Positions 1 to 7,699 of a DNA stretch of 64,000 bases are shown here, piece by piece. Source of the stretch: Maribacter zhoushanensis. Its GTDB lineage: Bacteria; Bacteroidota; Bacteroidia; Flavobacteriales; Flavobacteriaceae. The notes beneath the pieces were generated by a model. It made no database searches. It was not told the DNA's origin and saw only the letters and a program-made list of their open reading frames with translations. Numbering within the stretch: the stretch's first letter is position 1; every line of letters begins with the position of its first letter. Position numbers and translations under genes: made by a program. The stretch covers positions 43,908 to 107,907 of the forward strand of contig NZ_JARKMR010000003.1 of the NCBI RefSeq assembly GCF_029350975.1. Reading direction: 5' to 3'.

Positions 1-106
1 CATAGCTCCGTCTTTTCCCCAAATCTTACCATGAACTTAACCTACTTATGCTATGGTTCTGTAAATATATATGCATTCACTGTTTTATTAAAAGCTAATC
101 GTTGTA
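1..106 (-). ncRNA. Candidate small RNA, copy 1 (3' end outside window)
   Basis: The predicted RNA starts a few bases after a minus-strand TAAGTTTG box at 112-119, which has a TTTT element 19 nt upstream. It runs through the invariant core (17-57) into a terminator hairpin whose far half lies beyond the window edge. Start and strand are inferred from the promoter box and from the hairpins of the intact copies. Confidence 0.55.
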
Positions 107-111
107 CGTCA

Positions 112-142
112 CAAACTTAGGTTGTACTACTGGAATTGAAAA
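112..142 (-). promoter_or_regulatory. Promoter of small RNA copy 1
   Basis: On the minus strand the sequence reads TTTT, 19 nt, TAAGTTTG. This matches the Bacteroidota promoter consensus (TTTG-N19-TAnnTTTG) perfectly at the -7 box and 3 of 4 at the -33 box. Confidence 0.55.
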
Positions 143-190
143 TTGAAGATGGTTTTAGTGTGATTGTGAAGACAGAAATTGGTATAAAAT

Positions 191-308
191 AAAAAGACGA
201 AGCATAGCTCCGTCTTTTCCCCAAATCTTACCATGAACTTAACCTACTTATGCTATGGTTCTGTAAATATATATGCATTTAATGTTTCGTAAAAAGCTGA
301 TCGTTGTA
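191..308 (-). ncRNA. Candidate small RNA, copy 2
   Basis: The predicted transcript of about 118 nt begins after the minus-strand TAAGTTTG box at 314-321, contains the invariant core 219-259, and ends at the hairpin 191-218 followed by T residues. The hairpin has one A/C mismatch when read on the plus strand, which becomes a G-U wobble on the minus strand. That supports transcription of the minus strand. Core residues ACCAT and ATGGT could pair across the core. No RNA family was assigned. Confidence 0.6.
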
Positions 309-392
309 CGTCACAAACTTAGGTTGTACTACTAGATTTAAATATTATGGTTGATTTTAGTGTAATGGTGGAGATAACAATGGATATAAAAT

Positions 393-489
393 AAAAAGAC
401 GGAGCATAGCTCCGCCTTTTTCCCCAAATCTTACCATGAACTTAACCTACTTATGCTATGGTTCTGTAAATGTAATCTGCATACTAATG
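393..489 (-). ncRNA. Candidate small RNA, copy 3
   Basis: It has the core at 422-462 and a terminator hairpin at 393-421 with a 13-bp stem. The single A/C mismatch on plus is G-U on minus. The upstream half differs from copies 1 and 2. The best minus-strand promoter box is TACCTTTT at 495-502, one base off consensus, without a clear -33 element. Confidence 0.5.
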
Positions 490-587
490 AATGTAAAAGG
501 TATTGGCTGAACGTCTCGTAATAACGTTAAAGAGGGTAATGTGAAGAAACGGATTACAATACTGTACCGTATGAAATATTAGAAAAT

Positions 588-680
588 AAAAAAGGCGGAG
601 AAATCTCCACCTTTTTTGCCCCAAATCTTACCATGAACTTAACCTACTTATGCTATGGTAGCTCTAAAAGTAAAGCTGGT
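588..680 (-). ncRNA. Candidate small RNA, copy 4
   Basis: It has the core at 619-659 and a terminator hairpin at 588-617 with a 14-bp stem and long A/T flanks. The stem sequence differs from the other copies but keeps pairing, and its one C/A mismatch on plus is a U-G wobble on minus. A possible -7 box (TCGATTTG, one mismatch) lies at 686-693 next to the TCGA hairpins downstream of purF. Confidence 0.5.
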
Positions 681-689
681 TAAGTCAAA

Positions 690-756
690 TCGACCATTCA
701 GTCGATAAAATGCCATTTTCGTCGATGAAATACACAAAACAAGTGCATTTCATCGA
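690..756. repeat. Chain of TCGA-bounded hairpins downstream of purF
   Basis: TCGA occurs at 690-693, 702-705, 722-725 and 753-756, and each neighbouring pair bounds an inverted repeat. The longest has 14-nt arms, 722-735 and 743-756, with one mismatch and a 7-nt loop. It begins 8 bases after the purF stop on the minus strand. It may end or protect purF mRNA, but there is no T-run, so it is not a standard intrinsic terminator. Confidence 0.55.
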
Positions 757-764
757 TATATTAT

Positions 765-2663
765 TTAATAAGCGCGTTCATTGTTTCCTTCGTAAAAGTT
801 TATGAATGCTCTATTAACTACTCTGTTTCCGCCTGGTGTTGGGTAGTTACCGGTAAAATACCAATCTCCTAAATTCTTAGGGCAAGCCTCGTGCAAGTTT
901 TCAATAGTTTGGTAAATAATAGAAACTTCTGCTTTTATTCCGTCAGGACTTAATAATTCACCTGTCTTCTTAGAAATTTCCTTTGCCGTAAACGGAGCAT
1001 AGAATTCTTTCACGTAGTTGATGACATCATTATCATGACTATCAACTTGAGTTAAGCATTTTTTATAAATATCCTCTACAATGTGCATTGTGTTGTTGTC
1101 TTCATGTAATGCTAATGCTGCTTTGAAAGCAATAAAGTCTTCTAATTTTGCCATATCGATACCATAACAATCAGGGTATCTTATTTGTGGTGCAGATGAT
1201 ACCACGATAATTTTCTTTGGTGATAATCTGTCCAATATTCTTAGAATACTCTTTTTAAGTGTTGTGCCACGAACAATACTATCGTCAATTATAACAAGGT
1301 TGTCCCCTTTTTTTACTGAACCATATGATATGTCATAAACATGGGCTACCAAGTCATCTCTACTACTATCTTGAGTAATAAATGTTCTCAGCTTTGCATC
1401 TTTGATGGCAACTTTCTCTATTCTAGGTCTTACATCTAATATTTCGTGTAATTGTTCGCCGGTAATACCAGTACCCAAAGCTAATATTTGCTCTTCCTTT
1501 TTCTTGTTCAGGTAGTTTTGAGCTTCTTTCACCATACCGTAGAAAGAAGTTTCTGCCGTATTTGGTATGTATGAAAACACGGTATTTTTAATATCCTCGT
1601 TAATAGATTCTAAAATCTGAGGAAATACCAATTTACCTAAAGCTTTACGTTCTTGGTAAATTTCTTTATCACTACCTCTAGAAAAATATATGCGCTCAAA
1701 AGAACAGGCCTTACGTTCTTTAGGTTCTTGAATTTGTTTAATATCGCTTGTACCATCTTTTTTAATGATGATTGCGGCACCTGGATCTAACTCTTTAACT
1801 TCTTCATAAGGCACATTGAAAACCGTTTGTATTGCTGGTCTTTCTGATGCTACTACGACAACTTCATCATCTCTGTAGTAATATGCAGGTCTAATTCCGC
1901 TAGGGTCTCTAAGTACAAAAGCATCACCATGACCTAATAAGCCCGCCATAGTATATCCACCATCAAAATTTTTGGCAGCTCTTTTTAATATTTTATACAC
2001 CTTTAAGCGTTCGGCAATTATTGGGGAGGCCTCTTGTTTTGTGTAACCTTCTTTTTTTATTTGCTTGTATAATTTAGCTACCGCATCATCAAGAAAGTGA
2101 CCAATCTTTTCCATTACCGTAACGGTATCTGCCATTTCTTTTGGGTGTTGCCCTAACTGAATAAGATTGTCGAACAGTTCATGAACATTGGTCATGTTGA
2201 AATTACCTGCAACGATAAGGTTACGGTGCATCCAATTGTTCTGTCTTAAGAATGGGTGTACACTTTCAATACTGTTTTTGCCAAATGTACCGTAACGTAC
2301 ATGTCCTAAAAGTAGTTCTCCTATATAAGGTATATGCTTTTTTTGCAATGCCACATCATCTTCGTACTCCGGATGCTCTTTAAGTTCCGTATTAATACGA
2401 TCGTTAATCTGGGCAAAGATATCTTGTATAGGTTGCTGCTGACAAGAACGTACGCGGCTCATGTAACGTTCCCCTGGTTTAACATCTAATTTAATACTGG
2501 CGAAACCCGCACCGTCTTGACCACGATTGTGCTGTTTTTCCATCATTAGATACATTTTATTTACACCATAAAATGCTGTTCCATACTTTTCCTTGTAATA
2601 CTCTAAGGGTTTTAACAACCGTATTACAGAAATACCACACTCATGCTTAATTGCGTCACTCAT
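765..2663 (-). CDS. purF: Amidophosphoribosyltransferase
   Basis: It catalyses the first committed step of purine synthesis, transferring glutamine amide nitrogen to PRPP in the cytoplasm. Residues 9-300 are an N-terminal-nucleophile glutaminase domain. Cys9 (in HECG) is the expected nucleophile after removal of a short propeptide, with RYGTFG at 123-128 and GNFNMTN at 153-159. The phosphoribosyltransferase PRPP loop (VIIDDSIVRGTT) lies near 457-468. At 632 residues it is well over 100 longer than classical PurF (about 500), a form common in flavobacteria. It is the last gene of the purN-rnhA-pfkB-purF run, but a terminator hairpin ends only 14 bases before its start. Confidence 0.93.
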   Translation of the reverse strand: MSDAIKHECGISVIRLLKPLEYYKEKYGTAFYGVNKMYLMMEKQHNRGQDGAGFASIKLDVKPGERYMSRVRSCQQQPIQDIFAQINDRINTELKEHPEYEDDVALQKKHIPYIGELLLGHVRYGTFGKNSIESVHPFLRQNNWMHRNLIVAGNFNMTNVHELFDNLIQLGQHPKEMADTVTVMEKIGHFLDDAVAKLYKQIKKEGYTKQEASPIIAERLKVYKILKRAAKNFDGGYTMAGLLGHGDAFVLRDPSGIRPAYYYRDDEVVVVASERPAIQTVFNVPYEEVKELDPGAAIIIKKDGTSDIKQIQEPKERKACSFERIYFSRGSDKEIYQERKALGKLVFPQILESINEDIKNTVFSYIPNTAETSFYGMVKEAQNYLNKKKEEQILALGTGITGEQLHEILDVRPRIEKVAIKDAKLRTFITQDSSRDDLVAHVYDISYGSVKKGDNLVIIDDSIVRGTTLKKSILRILDRLSPKKIIVVSSAPQIRYPDCYGIDMAKLEDFIAFKAALALHEDNNTMHIVEDIYKKCLTQVDSHDNDVINYVKEFYAPFTAKEISKKTGELLSPDGIKAEVSIIYQTIENLHEACPKNLGDWYFTGNYPTPGGNRVVNRAFINFYEGNNERAY

Positions 2664-2676
2664 TGTTTTTGGTATT

Positions 2677-2701
2677 AAAAAAACCCCAAAATATTTTGGG
2701 G
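2677..2701 (-). terminator. Intrinsic terminator between pfkB and purF
   Basis: The perfect palindrome CCCCAAAATATTTTGGGG at 2684-2701 is followed on the minus strand by seven T residues (2677-2683). It sits in the 46-nt gap between the kinase stop and the purF start, so it could stop or attenuate read-through into purF. Confidence 0.75.
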
Positions 2702-2709
2702 CTAAGGTA

Positions 2710-3636
2710 TTATTGTAATTCTATGTCAAACTGAGTCAGCTTTTTAAACTGATGCAGCCTCTCTCTAATTTCTTTTCGATCTAAATCAATCATTCTTTCT
2801 GTGCCAAATTTCTCTACACTAAAGGATGCTAAATTAGATCCATGAATAATAGCCTTTTTCATATTTTCAAAAGAGCTATCATTGGTAGCTGCCAAGTATC
2901 CTGAAAAACCACCTGCAAACGTATCACCTGCACCTGTAGGGTCAAAAACCTCTTCTAAAGGTAATGCCGGTGCAAAGAAAATTTGGTCTTCGTTAAATAA
3001 TAAAGCGCCGTGTTCTCCTTTTTTGATTACCACGTATTTTGGACCCATGGTAAAAATCTTCTGTGCCGCCTTAACTAAAGAGTATTCGCCAGTTAATTGT
3101 CTAGCTTCCTCATCATTAATAGTTAGTACATCTATATGTTTAATAACTTCCATTAAATCATTTAGGGCATTATCCATCCAAAAATTCATGGTGTCCAATA
3201 TGATTAATTTAGGTCGTTTTTTCATTTGGTTGATCACACCTAATTGAACAATTGGGTGAAGGTTGCCCAGCATTACAACATCTGCATCATTGTAATTTTC
3301 AGGAACAACAGGGTTAAAGTCTTCTAAAGTATTTAGTTCTGTGGCTAAGGTGTCTCTAGAATTTAAATCGTTATGGTATTTACCTTTCCAGAAGAATGTC
3401 TTACCACCTTTTACGATTTCTAAAGCAGAAATGTCAATACCTCTATCGGTTAAAAGATCTAAATATTCTTGTGGTAAATCATCACCGACTATAGATATAA
3501 TGGCAGAATCAACCTCGAATTGAGATGCGGCTAATCCAATATAGGTAGCTGCGCCGCCTAAAATTTTATCTGTTTTGCCAAAAGGAGTTTCGATGGCGTC
3601 AAAAGCGACAGTACCTACTATTAAAAGCTTGCCCAT
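2710..3636 (-). CDS. PfkB-family sugar/nucleoside kinase
   Basis: A cytoplasmic kinase of 308 residues in the ribokinase/PfkB family. The N-terminal GG motif (KILGGAATYIG, near 26-36) is the substrate-side signature. DPTGAGDTFAGG in the C-terminal third is the ATP/anion-hole signature with the catalytic Asp. The substrate cannot be read from the sequence. Its place between rnhA and purF suggests a nucleoside or ribose-type substrate, but this is inference. A good promoter lies just upstream, so it may be transcribed apart from purN-rnhA. Confidence 0.88.
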   Translation of the reverse strand: MGKLLIVGTVAFDAIETPFGKTDKILGGAATYIGLAASQFEVDSAIISIVGDDLPQEYLDLLTDRGIDISALEIVKGGKTFFWKGKYHNDLNSRDTLATELNTLEDFNPVVPENYNDADVVMLGNLHPIVQLGVINQMKKRPKLIILDTMNFWMDNALNDLMEVIKHIDVLTINDEEARQLTGEYSLVKAAQKIFTMGPKYVVIKKGEHGALLFNEDQIFFAPALPLEEVFDPTGAGDTFAGGFSGYLAATNDSSFENMKKAIIHGSNLASFSVEKFGTERMIDLDRKEIRERLHQFKKLTQFDIELQ

Positions 3637-3658
3637 AAAATTGTAAAAATTTAAGCTG

Positions 3659-3689
3659 CAAATATACGATTTTGAAGGGCTAATTAAAA
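3659..3689 (-). promoter_or_regulatory. Promoter upstream of the PfkB kinase
   Basis: The minus strand reads TTTT, 19 nt, TATATTTG (-7 box at 3659-3666). The -7 box is a perfect TAnnTTTG match. The predicted start site leaves a short leader before the ATG at 3636. Confidence 0.6.
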
Positions 3690-3750
3690 TGGTTTTTCAA
3701 ATACAAATTGTAATAGTTATCAAAGGTGAATTGTTGATATAAAATGCCAA

Positions 3751-4386
3751 TTATTTCCTACCAAAATCAGCAGGAATTTCTCCCCAAGCCTTCGTTTCCC
3801 ATTTTACTATAACGGTAGTGTATTTGTTTTTCTTTAACCAGTCTTCAGCTCTAGCTATAAGCTCAAAAAGATTTTTGTTTTTAGCAGATGCTGTTAATTT
3901 GGTATTACATTTCTTTTTGCGCACCCAACTCATGGCAGTTCTAGAATCTGTGTAGATAATGCGGTCACTATTGCGCTCTTTCAAAAATGCTAGTCCGTGA
4001 ACCAGTGCTAAAAACTCCCCAATATTATTGGTGCCTTGAGGAAAAGGTCCTTGTTTAAATAGTTTTTTACCTGTTTTGGTATCTACACCTTGGTATTCCA
4101 TAACTCCGGGGTTTCCACTAGAAGCCGCATCAACAGAAATGGAATGGTAATTTGGCAAACCTATTTTTGCCAATTCTTCTTTAGATAAGGTAGAAGTGTT
4201 TTTTTTCTTTCCTTTAAAATCGGCATAATTACCATTGTAGGCTTTTTTGGCGACTTCAAAAGATTCAAAAGATTTGTATTCTGCACCGGCATAGTTGGCA
4301 ATAGATTTTTTGCATTCCTTCCATGAATCAAAGATGCCTGGCTTTTTACCTTTCCAAACAACATAGAATTTTCCCTTTTTCGCCAT
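3751..4386 (-). CDS. rnhA: Ribonuclease H with N-terminal viroplasmin domain
   Basis: A type 1 RNase H that removes RNA from RNA-DNA hybrids in the cytoplasm. Residues 4-52 form a viroplasmin (caulimovirus VI-like) hybrid-binding domain, as in eukaryotic RNase H1. Residues 80-211 are the nuclease domain with the acidic set Asp86 (VDAASSGNPG), Glu124 (NNIGEF), Asp147 (YTDSRT) and Asp207. The first acidic motif reads VDAASSGNPG rather than the usual DGSC-GNPG, but the Asp is kept. Its ATG overlaps the purN stop by one base (TAATG), which suggests translational coupling. Confidence 0.9.
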   Translation of the reverse strand: MAKKGKFYVVWKGKKPGIFDSWKECKKSIANYAGAEYKSFESFEVAKKAYNGNYADFKGKKKNTSTLSKEELAKIGLPNYHSISVDAASSGNPGVMEYQGVDTKTGKKLFKQGPFPQGTNNIGEFLALVHGLAFLKERNSDRIIYTDSRTAMSWVRKKKCNTKLTASAKNKNLFELIARAEDWLKKNKYTTVIVKWETKAWGEIPADFGRK

Positions 4387-4961
4387 TATTGTTTCGCTAA
4401 AATTTCGTCAATAACTTTTGGGAAGTACTCATATTCTAGTTGATGAACTTTGGCAGCAATATCTTCAGCAGTATCGTTATTGGTAAGAGGTGCTTTTGCT
4501 TGTTTAATAATAGCCCCTTCATCATAATGTGCATTTACATAATGTATGGTAATACCCGTTTCGGTCTCTTTATGCTCTTTGACTGCATTATGAACGTTCA
4601 TGCCGTACATACCTTTACCGCCATATTTAGGCAACAGTGCAGGGTGAATATTTATAATCTGCCTTGGGAAAGCATTAGTGATAGATTCTGGTATTTTCCA
4701 TAAAAAACCGGCCAATACTATAAGGTCAGGTTCTAAAGACTGTAACATATTTAGAATAAAGTCGCTTTTAGAAAAAGCCTGTCTATTGAAAAACAAGGCA
4801 TTAATTTCAAGTCTGTTACAGCGTTCAATGACTTTGGCATTGCTTTTGTTAGTTAATACACAGCATATAGTAACATCTTTGCGGAGTTTAAAATAGTTGG
4901 CAATGTTTTCAACATTAGATCCAGAACCTGAGGCAAAAAGAATAATTTTTTTGGTTTTCAA
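4386..4961 (-). CDS. purN: Phosphoribosylglycinamide formyltransferase
   Basis: PurN formylates GAR with 10-formyl-THF, the third step of purine synthesis. The start region IILFASGSGSN is the phosphate-binding signature. IINIHPALLPKYGGKGMYG holds the conserved N-H-P residues, and the following HAVKEHKETETGITIHYVN is typical of the family. The start chosen is TTG at 4961 (about 191 residues). An in-frame ATG at 5018 would add 19 residues absent from family members, and it falls inside the -7 promoter box, so it should not be transcribed. The first gene of the purine cluster, it is coupled to rnhA. Confidence 0.88.
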   Translation of the reverse strand: MKTKKIILFASGSGSNVENIANYFKLRKDVTICCVLTNKSNAKVIERCNRLEINALFFNRQAFSKSDFILNMLQSLEPDLIVLAGFLWKIPESITNAFPRQIINIHPALLPKYGGKGMYGMNVHNAVKEHKETETGITIHYVNAHYDEGAIIKQAKAPLTNNDTAEDIAAKVHQLEYEYFPKVIDEILAKQ

Positions 4962-5015
4962 TAGAAGTGGTCTTTTTAAGAGAGCGAACAATGAAATTAA
5001 TTTCGGCAAATAAAG

Positions 5016-5046
5016 CAAATTTAAAGCTTGTCAGAATTTAGAAAAA
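5016..5046 (-). promoter_or_regulatory. purN promoter
   Basis: The minus strand reads TTTT, 19 nt, TAAATTTG (-7 box at 5016-5023, a perfect TAnnTTTG). The predicted start near 5009 lies downstream of the ATG at 5016-5018, which decides in favour of the TTG start of purN. Confidence 0.6.
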
Positions 5047-5186
5047 AACGATTACCATTTATAGTTCTAATACCTCACTACTTTTCAATACCTTTTATCA
5101 ACGTTACCGAAACAAAATATTAATATGGTAAAATTACAGCACATGTCTTTAATTTTATTAAATTACCATACATTTTAACGACAATT

Positions 5187-5217
5187 AGTGTAATTAAACC
5201 AAAGTTTTTTATTTTTG
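5187..5217 (+). promoter_or_regulatory. acpP promoter
   Basis: TATTTTTG at 5210-5217 is a perfect TAnnTTTG -7 box 33 bases before the acpP ATG. The expected -33 position (5187-5190) reads AGTG, a weak match. Confidence 0.55.
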
Positions 5218-5250
5218 CCTTCAATTTAAATTTTTAAAACAAATATTATT

Positions 5251-5484
5251 ATGTCAGACATTGCATCAAGAGTTAAAGCTATCATCGTTGATAAATTAGG
5301 AGTTGATGAAAACGAAGTGGTAACCGAGGCTAGCTTTACTAACGATTTAGGCGCAGATTCATTAGACACAGTAGAGTTGATAATGGAGTTCGAAAAAGAA
5401 TTTGATATTCAAATTCCGGACGATCAAGCTGAGAATATCGCAACTGTTGGTCAAGCGATCAGCTATATAGAAGAAGCGAAGTAA
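5251..5484 (+). CDS. acpP: Acyl carrier protein
   Basis: A 77-residue acidic carrier of growing acyl chains in type II fatty acid synthesis. The DSLDTVEL motif holds Ser37, the site of 4'-phosphopantetheine attachment. Length and charge are typical. It is divergent from purN and precedes fabF, but a strong terminator lies between them. Much of its mRNA is therefore probably monocistronic, which fits the high amounts of ACP cells need. Confidence 0.97.
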   Translation: MSDIASRVKAIIVDKLGVDENEVVTEASFTNDLGADSLDTVELIMEFEKEFDIQIPDDQAENIATVGQAISYIEEAK

Positions 5485-5510
5485 AGCATGTTTTCTTAAA
5501 TAGAATTCAA

Positions 5511-5551
5511 ATTATCCATGTGGTAAACGCTCCGCATGGATAATTTTTTTT
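5511..5551 (+). terminator. Intrinsic terminator between acpP and fabF
   Basis: The perfect 10-bp stem ATTATCCATG/CATGGATAAT (5511-5520 and 5535-5544) has a 14-nt loop and is followed by a run of T residues. It lies inside the acpP-fabF unit. A weak promoter-like TTTT-N19-TAGATTTA (5544-5574) starts in its T-run. Confidence 0.8.
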
Positions 5552-5590
5552 AATTTACGCTTGGTTTAGATTTAAACAAATAAAAGTTAA

Positions 5591-6841
5591 ATGCAGTTAA
5601 AGCGAGTTGTAGTTACAGGTTTGGGGGCACTTACCCCAATAGGTAATAATATTGAGGAGTATTGGAATGCACTGGTCAACGGTAAAAGTGGCTCAGCACC
5701 AATTACTTATTACGATACAGAAAAATTCAAGGTAAAATTCGCATGTGAGCTAAAGGATTACAAGACCGAAGATCACTTTGAAAGAAAAGAAGGCCGTAAG
5801 CTAGATAGATTTGCACAGTATGCACTTGTATCTTCTGACGAAGCTATTCTTGATTCTAAATTAGATTTAGAAAAAGTTGATAAATTTCGTGTTGGTGTAA
5901 TTTGGGGAGCAGGAATCGGAGGATTGGAAACTTTCCAGAACGAGGTCATGAATTTTGCCAATGGTGATGGTACGCCAAGATTCAATCCATTCTTTATACC
6001 AAAGATGATTGCTGATATAGCACCAGGTAACATATCTATAAAACATGGTTTTATGGGTCCTAACTATACAACAGTTTCAGCTTGTGCCTCTTCGGCCAAT
6101 GCAATGATAGATGCCTTGAACTATATACGTTTAGGCCATTGTGATGTTATTGTAACCGGTGGTAGTGAAGCGGCTGTAACCATTGCAGGTATGGGTGGTT
6201 TTGGAGCAATGCATGCATTATCAACAAGAAATGATAGTCCTGAAACGGCTTCAAGACCTTTTGATGCAACCAGAGATGGTTTCGTTTTAGGGGAAGGAGC
6301 AGGAGCTTTGGTTCTTGAAGAATATGAGCACGCTGTTGCTAGAGGAGCAAAAATATATGCAGAAGTAGCAGGTGGCGGTATGTCAAGTGATGCTTACCAT
6401 ATGACTGCACCACACCCAGATGGTATAGGTGTAGTTAGAGTAATGGAAAACTGTTTAAGAGATGCAGGTATGTCAATTGAAGATGTTGATGCCATAAACA
6501 CACATGGTACTTCAACACCTTTAGGAGATGTAGCGGAACTTAAGGCAATTACCAAGGTATTTGGTGAACATGCCAAGAAAATAAATATCAATTCTACCAA
6601 GTCTATGACCGGTCACTTATTAGGTGCGGCGGGTGCTATCGAAGCAATTGCATCGATATTGGCAATGGAGCATGGTGTAGTACCACCAACCATTAACCAT
6701 ACTACGGTAGATGAGAATATAGATCCTAGTTTAAACCTTACATTGAACAAAGCTCAAAAACGAGATGTAAAAGTTGCCATGAGTAACACATTCGGTTTTG
6801 GTGGACACAATGCATGTGTGGTTTTTAAGAAAATTGATTAA
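5591..6841 (+). CDS. fabF: 3-oxoacyl-ACP synthase II
   Basis: Condensing enzyme that elongates acyl-ACP with malonyl-ACP. The catalytic triad is visible: Cys165 (TVSACASS), His305 (THGTSTPLGD) and His342 (GHLLGAAGA). The 416-residue length is that of KAS II. It follows acpP after a terminator and precedes rnc by 8 bases, the usual flavobacterial order, so fabF and rnc are probably co-transcribed. Confidence 0.97.
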   Translation: MQLKRVVVTGLGALTPIGNNIEEYWNALVNGKSGSAPITYYDTEKFKVKFACELKDYKTEDHFERKEGRKLDRFAQYALVSSDEAILDSKLDLEKVDKFRVGVIWGAGIGGLETFQNEVMNFANGDGTPRFNPFFIPKMIADIAPGNISIKHGFMGPNYTTVSACASSANAMIDALNYIRLGHCDVIVTGGSEAAVTIAGMGGFGAMHALSTRNDSPETASRPFDATRDGFVLGEGAGALVLEEYEHAVARGAKIYAEVAGGGMSSDAYHMTAPHPDGIGVVRVMENCLRDAGMSIEDVDAINTHGTSTPLGDVAELKAITKVFGEHAKKININSTKSMTGHLLGAAGAIEAIASILAMEHGVVPPTINHTTVDENIDPSLNLTLNKAQKRDVKVAMSNTFGFGGHNACVVFKKID

Positions 6842-6849
6842 TTAGTTTT

Positions 6850-7584
6850 ATGTCATTTCCCACAAACTTATTTAATTCCCATCCAAAAGAGGATGGGGAT
6901 TTTTTTTTGGGAATAACCAAAATTTTAGGTTTTAAGCCTAAAACATTATCCTTTTATAAGAAAGCCTTTCTTCATAGGTCAATGAATAAAAAGGATGAAG
7001 AAGGTAATGCTATGAATTATGAGCGCTTAGAATTTTTAGGAGATTCTATGCTGGGTACCATAATTTCCAAGCACCTTTATAATGAAGTGCCAGAAGGTGA
7101 TGAAGGTTATCTAACTAAAATGCGCTCTAAAATTGTAAGTAGAGAGCATTTAAACGAGTTGGGTAAAGATTTAGGTTTGATTAATTTTGTGGAAAGCAGA
7201 ATACCAAAATCACACTTTGGTCAAAATATACATGGTAATGTGTTCGAGGCACTAGTCGGCGCAATTTATCTAGATCGTGGTTATAAATATTGCGAAAAAT
7301 TTATCTATAAGAGAGTAGTTGATCCTTACGTTGATATTGAACAATTAGAAGGTAGGGTCATAAGTTACAAGAGCTTGGTGATTGAATGGTGTCAGAAGAA
7401 AAAGAAATCTTTTGATTTTGATGTTTATGAAGATACGGGCAATGATCCTTTAAAGCATTTTGCCGTTAGATTATCAATTGGCGGTGATGTAGTCGCTAAG
7501 GCTAGGGCTACCTCAAAGAAGAAAGCTGAAGAAAGAGCTTCAAAAAGAGCCTTTTTTGCCCTACAGGATAAAATGGGGAATTAA
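6850..7584 (+). CDS. rnc: Ribonuclease III
   Basis: Double-strand-specific endoribonuclease for rRNA and mRNA processing. The signature NYERLEFLGDSML is near residues 56-68 (catalytic Asp65), and a second acidic helix FEALVGAIYLD follows. The C-terminal 70 residues form a dsRNA-binding domain ending in KKKAEERASKRAFF. At 244 residues it has normal length. It is co-directional with fabF at an 8-base gap. Confidence 0.95.
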   Translation: MSFPTNLFNSHPKEDGDFFLGITKILGFKPKTLSFYKKAFLHRSMNKKDEEGNAMNYERLEFLGDSMLGTIISKHLYNEVPEGDEGYLTKMRSKIVSREHLNELGKDLGLINFVESRIPKSHFGQNIHGNVFEALVGAIYLDRGYKYCEKFIYKRVVDPYVDIEQLEGRVISYKSLVIEWCQKKKKSFDFDVYEDTGNDPLKHFAVRLSIGGDVVAKARATSKKKAEERASKRAFFALQDKMGN

Positions 7585-7699
7585 TCATTTAACAAAATGA
7601 TAAAAAGCTAACATTTTAATAACTTTTAATGTGTTTTTATCAATTTATCTAACTAGGCTTTATAGCTTAGAAGTTCTATATTTACCGTTTTGTTGAAGT

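Larger units (their letters stand above)
1..690 (-). repeat. Tandem array of four small-RNA-like units
   Basis: Four copies of one unit lie in tandem. A 41-nt core is identical in all four (17-57, 219-259, 422-462, 619-659). The first three copies are spaced at about 202 bp and the fourth at about 197 bp. Each core is followed on the minus strand by a hairpin with a T-run. Copies 1 and 2 also share the upstream half, including a TAAGTTTG promoter box. The sequence between units has diverged, so selection seems to act on the core and hairpin. This segment contains no gene of normal length. Confidence 0.85.

Noticed and set aside
1..690. CRISPR-like array because of regularly spaced identical 41-nt units
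   Set aside because: Spacers are about 160 nt, share sequence between copies, and each unit ends in a terminator hairpin. No cas gene is present.
5016..5018. ATG as purN start
   Set aside because: It lies inside a perfect -7 promoter box and would add 19 residues not typical of PurN.
7583..7603. Terminator after rnc (ATCATTT/AAATGAT hairpin)
   Set aside because: The stem is AT-rich and short and has no T-run on the plus strand.
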